This document shows, in pieces, positions 32,867 through 37,697 of a stretch of DNA of 37,697 nt. The DNA comes from Nitrospirales bacterium (GTDB lineage: Bacteria; Nitrospirota; Nitrospiria; Nitrospirales; UBA8639), in assembly GCA_020027535.1 (NCBI GenBank), contig JAHRAK010000125.1, positions 1 through 37,697 on the forward strand, in the 5' to 3' direction. Within the stretch, counting starts at the first letter, position 1. Each line of letters begins with the position of its first letter. The position numbers and the translations under genes were made by a program. The notes below the pieces were generated by a model. The model worked only from the letters and a program-made list of their open reading frames with translations. It did no database searches and was not told where the DNA came from.

Positions 32867-34222
32867 ATGGTTGAAGTTCCTATCAAATTGTATATTCAGG
32901 GTCTTGCCAAACAAGCCAATGCCGCGACTCGTGCCCTGTCGTTGATGACGGGGCATGACCGTGCCTTGGCCCTCAGAGCCATGGCGGAACAGTTGGAAGC
33001 GAGCATGGAAGACGTATTGGCGGCCAATCAACAGGATCTCGATGCCATTCCTAAGGAACGGGGGATGGAGGAGTATCGGAAAGCGAGAAAACAGATATCC
33101 GTGACGGAAGAAAATCTTCTCGATCTCGTCGCCTTTATTCGTGGGATTGCGGAGGAACCTGATCCCACGGGCGAAGTGTCGCAGGGCTGGGTGACGCAGG
33201 AAGGTTTGCAGATTCATCGGGTTCGTGTCCCTATCGGGGTGATCGCCGTCATTTCCGAATATGGTCCGTCCGTGGTCGCCGAATCGTTTGCGATGTGTCT
33301 CCGGTCGGGAAACGTGTGTGTGGTGCGGGGCGGCAAGGAATGGTTTGCGACCAATGCTGCAGTGGCCAAAGTCTTGCGTGATACGGCGGAACAACACGGC
33401 GTCCCTCAGGGGGCTCTCACGTTTGTGGATCGCCCCGACCGTGAGGGCGTGCTTGAATTGACCCGATTGCGAAACATGGTTCACGGCGTCGTTCCCAAAG
33501 GAAAAGCGAGCTTGCGCAAAGCCGTGATGGAGCAGTCCCGGGTCCCGGTCTTGGGGTATGACGGCGGAGTGTGTCACGTCTACGTCGATAAAGAGGCGGA
33601 CGTGCCGTTGGCTCAAGGGATCGTGGTGAATTCCAAGATTCAGGATCCGTTTGCCACCAATGCCGCCGATACGGTGTTAGTCCATCAGGCCATCGCACGG
33701 CAGTTGCTGCCGGGCCTGCTCCGGCGATTGCTCAGTGAATTTACGGTGGATCTTATCGGCTGTCCGAAAACCATCTCCATGATGGGAATCATGGCCATGA
33801 CCGGGCATAAGGGGATTCGAGCAGCCACGGACGAGGATTGGGAACAAAAGAGGCAGTCCCTGACCCTGGGAATTAAAGTCGTCAAGGATCTCGACGAAGG
33901 CATTGCACACATTGCGGCCTTTGGGCCGGGGCATACCGATACCATCGTGACCCGTCAATATGAAACCGCGATGCGATTCGTCCGGGAAGTGGATTCCGGC
34001 TCGGTGTTGGTGAATGCTTCGACCCGCTTGCATTCAGGGCCGCAAATGGATTTGGGCGAGGAACTGGGAGTGAATACAGCTCATTTCCACGTGAGAGGGC
34101 CGTTGACGCTCCGATCCCTGACGACTGAAAAATACGTCGGGTTTGGATCCGGCCAATTACGACAGCCTCATCCCGTTCCTCAGGCCTACGAAGATGCGAT
34201 GATGTTATCGGCGAAATTCTAG
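32867..34222 (+). CDS. ProA-like aldehyde dehydrogenase superfamily protein lacking the catalytic Cys
   Basis: The protein is full length (451 aa) and clearly related to gamma-glutamyl phosphate reductase. IGVIAVISEYGPSVVAESF, VVRGGKEWFATNAA and KGKASLRKAVMEQSRVPVLG are recognisable, as are CHVYVDKEADVP, VNASTRLHSGPQ and RGPLTLRSLTTEKYVG. In ProA the nucleophile lies in a block like PSTCNTVETLLV. Here the block is PFATNAADTVLV, with Thr264 (ACC at 33656) in place of Cys. It therefore may not be a normal reductase. GAGGG sits seven bases before ATG. It is divergent from rpsB, with a methyltransferase gene following. Whether a standard proA exists elsewhere cannot be seen. Confidence 0.8.
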   Translation: MVEVPIKLYIQGLAKQANAATRALSLMTGHDRALALRAMAEQLEASMEDVLAANQQDLDAIPKERGMEEYRKARKQISVTEENLLDLVAFIRGIAEEPDPTGEVSQGWVTQEGLQIHRVRVPIGVIAVISEYGPSVVAESFAMCLRSGNVCVVRGGKEWFATNAAVAKVLRDTAEQHGVPQGALTFVDRPDREGVLELTRLRNMVHGVVPKGKASLRKAVMEQSRVPVLGYDGGVCHVYVDKEADVPLAQGIVVNSKIQDPFATNAADTVLVHQAIARQLLPGLLRRLLSEFTVDLIGCPKTISMMGIMAMTGHKGIRAATDEDWEQKRQSLTLGIKVVKDLDEGIAHIAAFGPGHTDTIVTRQYETAMRFVREVDSGSVLVNASTRLHSGPQMDLGEELGVNTAHFHVRGPLTLRSLTTEKYVGFGSGQLRQPHPVPQAYEDAMMLSAKF

Positions 34223-34275
34223 GAATTTCGTCGAATTCTCTCTTCCAACGGGGCCCACGGCCCGGTTTCGCGCTC

Positions 34276-35718
34276 ATGGCCAAATTGGACATTGCCCGGC
34301 ATCTTGCCGCATGGGGACTTCGCGGGTTTTCCGATGAAGATTCCTATTATGCCTGGCAACGACAATCCTTATCCGGAGAGCAACTTCGGCTTCTTCAGCA
34401 AGCGGTTCAAACCCGTCACGAAGGAGGGGACGCGGATCAGGAATTTTATGATCTGGCGGCATCCCCAGACGTTCTTCCTGTTTTATACAGCCAGCGATAC
34501 GGCTACTATCACGTGCTCGGCCCCGCGATCGCGGACGTGCTGGAAGCCGGGCAGCAGGTTTTGGACGTCGGGTGCGGGGTCGGGATTCTCACGACCTGGT
34601 ACGCGACCTGTTTCCCTGACGTGACGTTTCTGGGTATTGATCGGTCTCTGAAATCGATTGAAGTGGCGCGGCGGTTTGCTCAATCGGTTCATCTCGAGAA
34701 CGTGAGCTTTCGCCATTGCGAAATGCCTCAAGACGAGATCCCCTGGACATTTGATACCATCGTGTCCACTCAGGCTCTTTTTCAATCGGAATCCGATCCG
34801 GGGCTTCCGAGTCGGAGTTGGACGACCTTTGAACGTGATCGGGATACACGGCAACAACGGAGTCTGGAAGAGAGGACGGGCATCGGTCTTCGTTTGGACC
34901 GGCTGTTGCAAGTGCTGGCTCCCTCGGGCCGGTTCGTGTGCTTTGAAAAGGCCGTTCACCTGGGAAGACGCGTGTTGTTCCAGCGGGCCTTGGAATCGAG
35001 AGGGTGTGTTCCGGTTGCGGATCCGCGGTTGCTGACGTATTCAGAACTCGGGGAGCCGGTTGAGGAGGGGCCTTTGTACGTGATGAAACGAGGTGCCGTT
35101 TTTCCTGCCGTGGCGTTACGGGAGGACGTGCGACCTGATCCGCAACAGGGGGTGTATCGTTGCCAAGGCACCCATGCGGATTTCGTGTATGCCAAGTTGA
35201 CGAAAAATGACACGCATTCGGAAAAGGTGGTTGAGAAGTTCGGAGACAAGAATGGCTGGCACGAAACGGGACGAACGGGTGGGGGGTTGGGCTATGTCCG
35301 TCTCATGATTCATGCGACGTTTTCGGGTCTTTTGGTTGGAGCGATGGAATTGCAGCCCCTGATGGTTGATCTTGTCAGGCATGAACTGAAACAAGGCCGA
35401 GAGCCTATCGAGACTCGCCTGATACGTATCTGGCCGGAACAGGAGAGCGGTCCACTCGAAGAGACTCCTCTTTATGAAAACCATTTTCCTGTGGCCGAGC
35501 AGGTGTGGCAACAGCTTCCGGATCGGGTGGTCCTGCGAGAGCAGACCGACGAGGAAGCGGATGGGCGACAACGGCACATCGAATACGGGCGCTGTGCCGG
35601 AAATCTCCATTACCTGTATTGGGCGAATACCTTTGATCAACGGCAAATCGTGATCATGGAGCAGGAGCGAAGCGCCCTCTTGGAGACCTATTATTCCGAA
35701 GCAACCGGTGAGCGATAG
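34276..35718 (+). CDS. SAM-dependent methyltransferase with an unrecognised C-terminal domain
   Basis: Residues about 60-290 form a class I methyltransferase: motif I VLDVGCGVGILT (95-106), LGIDRSLKSIEVARRFA, and a late motif LAPSGRFVCFEKAVH. A helical N-terminal part precedes it. The last 170 or so residues (from DFVYAKLTKND onward) include GGGLGYVRLMIHATFSGLLVGAMEL and a repeated FVYAKL.../LHYLYWAN... theme; I do not recognise this domain. The substrate is unknown. It is 53 bases after the ProA-like gene on the same strand, so the two may form an operon. Confidence 0.8.
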   Translation: MAKLDIARHLAAWGLRGFSDEDSYYAWQRQSLSGEQLRLLQQAVQTRHEGGDADQEFYDLAASPDVLPVLYSQRYGYYHVLGPAIADVLEAGQQVLDVGCGVGILTTWYATCFPDVTFLGIDRSLKSIEVARRFAQSVHLENVSFRHCEMPQDEIPWTFDTIVSTQALFQSESDPGLPSRSWTTFERDRDTRQQRSLEERTGIGLRLDRLLQVLAPSGRFVCFEKAVHLGRRVLFQRALESRGCVPVADPRLLTYSELGEPVEEGPLYVMKRGAVFPAVALREDVRPDPQQGVYRCQGTHADFVYAKLTKNDTHSEKVVEKFGDKNGWHETGRTGGGLGYVRLMIHATFSGLLVGAMELQPLMVDLVRHELKQGREPIETRLIRIWPEQESGPLEETPLYENHFPVAEQVWQQLPDRVVLREQTDEEADGRQRHIEYGRCAGNLHYLYWANTFDQRQIVIMEQERSALLETYYSEATGER

Positions 35719-35767
35719 AGAATGGTTCAGGAGGGAAGGCGGCTTTTTCAGGATTCTGCCGGAAGAA

Positions 35768-35843
35768 TGGTGGCGGTGGAGGGTTTCGAACCCCCGGCCC
35801 GCGGCTTATGAGTCCGCTGCTCTACCACCTGAGCTACACCGCC
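35768..35843 (-). tRNA. tRNA-Met (anticodon CAT), CCA encoded
   Basis: The 76-base minus-strand sequence folds as a tRNA. The acceptor is GGCGGTG/CACCGCC, the D arm GCTCAGGTGGTAGAGC and the anticodon loop CTCATAA. The T arm is GGGGG-TTCGAAA-CCCTC, and discriminator A is followed by encoded CCA. The acceptor pairs fully at position 1, so this is not an initiator tRNA. Elongator Met is likeliest; tRNA-Ile2 (lysidine-modified CAT) is the alternative. The pair closing the anticodon loop is A31-G39, a mismatch. Confidence 0.92.
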
Positions 35844-35924
35844 ACGTGTCGTTCCATGATGGATATACCACATGGCATGATTTGCCGACAATGTGTATTC
35901 ATTTAGGAGATGTGTCTTCAAGTT

Positions 35925-35971
35925 CTCTCTCCTCGTTTCCTCTCCCTTGATGGGAGAGGATTAAGGTGAGG
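35925..35971. repeat. CCTCTCCC-TTGA-TGGGAGAGG repeat (copy 2)
   Basis: CTCTCTCCTCGTTTCCTCTCCC pairs with GGGAGAGG (stem 35939-35959) and is followed by ATTAAGGTGAGGGTGAG. It is a close match to 3812-3860, and lies between the tRNA and the 36063 gene. No T-run follows on either strand. Confidence 0.65.
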
Positions 35972-36026
35972 GTGAGTGGAAGCTCAAGCAGCCTGAGGCA
36001 TGGCCCTGGCATCGCACCGTGTAGAC

Positions 36027-36060
36027 CCCCTCACCCTGCCCTCTCCCTCTAGGGGAGAGG
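36027..36060. repeat. CCCTCTCCC-TCTA-GGGGAGAGG repeat (copy 3)
   Basis: CCCCCTCACCCTGCCCTCTCCC is the same left arm as in copy 1, with stem CCTCTCCC/GGGGAGAGG at 36040-36060. It ends three bases before the stop codon of the minus-strand 36063 gene, so it would form a hairpin just after that gene and may protect or terminate its transcript. Confidence 0.65.
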
Positions 36061-36062
36061 AT

Positions 36063-37262
36063 TTAAGTGGTGCGTTTGTCGTCGATTTCCCCGGCCAGCG
36101 CATTCAAAACCCCGAGTGCCTGTTCACTGAGTTCGGCCGTTTGTTCATCGGGTTGGTGGGCGGGGAGTGCATCGTCTTTGGATTTTGGTCTTGTGGTTTT
36201 GAGGAGTTCTTCTTCGAGCTCATCCAGCGTAGGTTCGGAGTCGGATTGGATGGCAAACAACCGCTGCAGGGCAAAGATGGCCCGGGCATGGCTGTGCCAG
36301 GGCCCACTATGTTCACTGTCATGAACGCGAGTGATCAGTTGCCAAAAGCCCGATTCGGCTGTTTCAGGTATGGTGCCGTCCGCCAAGGTCTTGAGTTTTT
36401 CAATCAGCGCCTCTTCCGTTCGCTCAATGCCGGGGATGAAGGTGACAATCGAACGCTGAGTGGGCCGTCTGGAAAGAACGCGTAGCGTCTCTCTCCAGAG
36501 ATCCGGGTACGCTTGCTGAGAGCCTGATGACGCCGATTCTTCATCGAGTTTTGCCTGGAGAGCCGTGATGTATTGGGTTAACGCCTTGACCTTTCTTGCG
36601 GAAAGGCTTCCCAGCGGAATTCCCCAAATATGAGCGACTTCGTGATCCTGCAGGGAGGAGATCCCCGAGAGTTCATACTCCTGCTCGGCATTTTTCAGTC
36701 GCCGTCGTTGCCGTTCACGTCGTCGGAGCAGGGTCTGATATTCAACAAGCAGCCGTTCGCGGTGAAAGTCGTCTTCGGAGATTTCTTCTTGTTCCAAGGT
36801 GCGGTCCAACCGTCGGATTTCCGGTTTCGGGAGTGCGGATACGGCCGTTTTTTTGCGTTCCTTCAACTCCGTCCGGTCAACCTGAAATTTCGAAGTGAGC
36901 AATCCTTCAGCCGCCAGAATGGTTAAATCGGCCAGAGCTATTTGCTTTTTTAGGTATTCGACCTGGAGCCAGGGACGTTCGCGTTTTTGACGAAGAAACC
37001 CGCTGTATTGTCCGATTCGCCCGGTGACCTCATGGATAGCAGCCACAAGCGAGGTTCTTTTCTTGGGTTGATCCCCGGCCATAAAACGAGAGTCCGGCTG
37101 ATCCTCCACGATAAATTGAATATCCTCTTCAGACGGTTCCAGGTACTGAAGGAGGAGCAGGCGGACCATGATCCGGCTTTGTACGGGAAGCGTCTCAATG
37201 ACGGTTTCGATGAGTTCAAACGTGAGCGGCGAATGAGTGATGGCTGTGGTCATGTTCGTCAC
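36063..37262 (-). CDS. Hypothetical protein with a central basic coiled coil
   Basis: I do not recognise this 399-residue protein. It lacks a signal peptide or membrane helix. Residues about 145-200 are strongly helical and charged (LEQEEISEDDFHRERLLVEYQ, LLRRRERQRRRLKNAEQEYE), suggesting a coiled coil. The N-terminal 60 residues look helical with an acidic patch, and the C-terminal part ends in an acidic region. GTG 37262 overlaps the stop of the upstream small gene; ATG 37253 is the alternative start. The two genes are probably cotranscribed. Confidence 0.7.
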   Translation of the reverse strand: MTNMTTAITHSPLTFELIETVIETLPVQSRIMVRLLLLQYLEPSEEDIQFIVEDQPDSRFMAGDQPKKRTSLVAAIHEVTGRIGQYSGFLRQKRERPWLQVEYLKKQIALADLTILAAEGLLTSKFQVDRTELKERKKTAVSALPKPEIRRLDRTLEQEEISEDDFHRERLLVEYQTLLRRRERQRRRLKNAEQEYELSGISSLQDHEVAHIWGIPLGSLSARKVKALTQYITALQAKLDEESASSGSQQAYPDLWRETLRVLSRRPTQRSIVTFIPGIERTEEALIEKLKTLADGTIPETAESGFWQLITRVHDSEHSGPWHSHARAIFALQRLFAIQSDSEPTLDELEEELLKTTRPKSKDDALPAHQPDEQTAELSEQALGVLNALAGEIDDKRTT

Positions 37263-37480
37263 GCTTCGTCTTTCGTTTCCAAATATTGTGCAACGTATTC
37301 ACGGACGTCTTGAATCATTCCTTCGGCGTACAACTTTCGAGGAATTTTTACGACGTGCAGGTCTTCCAGTTTCATGCCTCGCTCGAGAGCCCATTCTTCA
37401 TCGGAATACAGCGTGACGGCGCCGTCCGGATGACGGTACACGAACAGGATGTCATTTTCTTGATCACGAGTCTCTTCCAT
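37259..37480 (-). CDS. Small hypothetical protein
   Basis: This 73-residue soluble, acidic protein (from MEETRDQENDILFVYRHPDG) has no motif I recognise. ATG 37480 is chosen because the 14 residues before it in the track look non-coding. Its stop overlaps the start of the coiled-coil protein (GTGA), so they are likely a pair. The function is unknown. Confidence 0.6.
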   Translation of the reverse strand: MEETRDQENDILFVYRHPDGAVTLYSDEEWALERGMKLEDLHVVKIPRKLYAEGMIQDVREYVAQYLETKDEA

Positions 37481-37578
37481 AGGCCTAACGAAGCGCGATG
37501 CTTTCGGGATAGCACACCACAATAAACTCTGTCAAAAGAATCCCTCATGCAGGGCGGATACGCAGGTCCGCCCCTACT

Positions 37579-37697
37579 GAACCCCCCTTCCCCCCTTATC
37601 AGGGGGGAGAGGAGTTCTGCCGTCCCCCTGAGAAGGGGGATTGAGGGGGTTGTCTTTCAAAGGCGAGGGAAAGAAAAAACGGAAAGTGTCAACGAAT
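37579..37697. repeat. G-run inverted repeat plus partial 18-mer (copy 3, cut by window end)
   Basis: GAACCCCCCTTCCCCCCTTATC with AGGGGGGAG, then CCCCCTGAGAAGGGGG and ATTGAGGGGGTTGT, repeat the elements at 7-83 and 4109-4201. TGTCAACGAAT begins at 37687 and runs off the window. A further palindrome, GGGCGGAtacgcaggTCCGCCC, occurs at about 37553-37573. No gene is supported in 37481-37697. Confidence 0.65.

Noticed and set aside
1-37697. CRISPR array or prophage
   Set aside because: No regularly spaced direct repeats with unique spacers, and no phage structural or integrase genes, were seen.

Overview
The window looks like a chromosomal segment of a Gram-negative bacterium with GC-rich coding DNA. 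It has an outer-membrane TonB-dependent cobalamin receptor, a two-subunit (alpha plus beta) glycyl-tRNA synthetase, a short EF-Ts and small dispersed palindromic repeats. The protein style and gene mix (pyruvate phosphate dikinase, ElbB, Cys-rich CWC protein, B12 assembly genes) are compatible with Nitrospirota, perhaps Nitrospira. That placement is inference from general resemblance, not a database result.

Layout. 1-608: non-coding, with several small inverted repeats. 609-3785: glyQ and glyS; glyS carries an in-frame palindromic-repeat insertion. 3786-4355: a repeat cluster ending in a block of phased A-tracts. 4356-11490: a small membrane protein, ppdK, ribD, elbB and recQ. 11489-13482: a decayed esterase fragment, a hicBA toxin-antitoxin pair on the minus strand, and an intact secreted-type esterase. 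13518-26580: the B12 locus, in order cobQ, riboswitch, btuF-btuC-btuD, riboswitch, btuB, pduO-type adenosyltransferase, cobU, cobT, cobS, Cys-rich CWC protein, cbiB (with an in-frame stop before its last helix), cobD and a small membrane-anchored protein. 26546-28484: Rieske ferredoxin (minus), HNH endonuclease, precorrin-2 dehydrogenase-like protein and a thiamine-binding-family protein. 28462-32409 (minus): rpsB-tsf-pyrH-frr-alr. 32867-35718: a ProA-like protein lacking the family's catalytic cysteine, then a methyltransferase with an unrecognised C-terminal domain. 35768-37697: tRNA-Met(CAT), repeats, two hypothetical minus-strand genes and another repeat copy.

How the genes work together. 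The B12 locus supplies import across both membranes (BtuB, BtuF, BtuC, BtuD), adenosylation (PduO type), aminopropanol-arm attachment (CobD, CbiB), amidation (CobQ) and nucleotide-loop assembly (CobU, CobT, CobS). Two cobalamin riboswitches precede btuF and btuB. No corrin-ring methyltransferase or cobaltochelatase gene is visible, so the locus alone fits corrinoid salvage or late assembly. The precorrin-2 dehydrogenase-like gene downstream connects to the siroheme/corrin branch point. The minus-strand cluster is the familiar translation/UMP-kinase operon with alr appended.

No wholly new multi-gene system is evident. The observations most worth a second look are the Cys-to-Thr ProA-like protein beside the methyltransferase, the interrupted cbiB, the CWC protein inside the B12 operon, the phased A-tracts, and the duplicated esterase scrap abutting hicBA.
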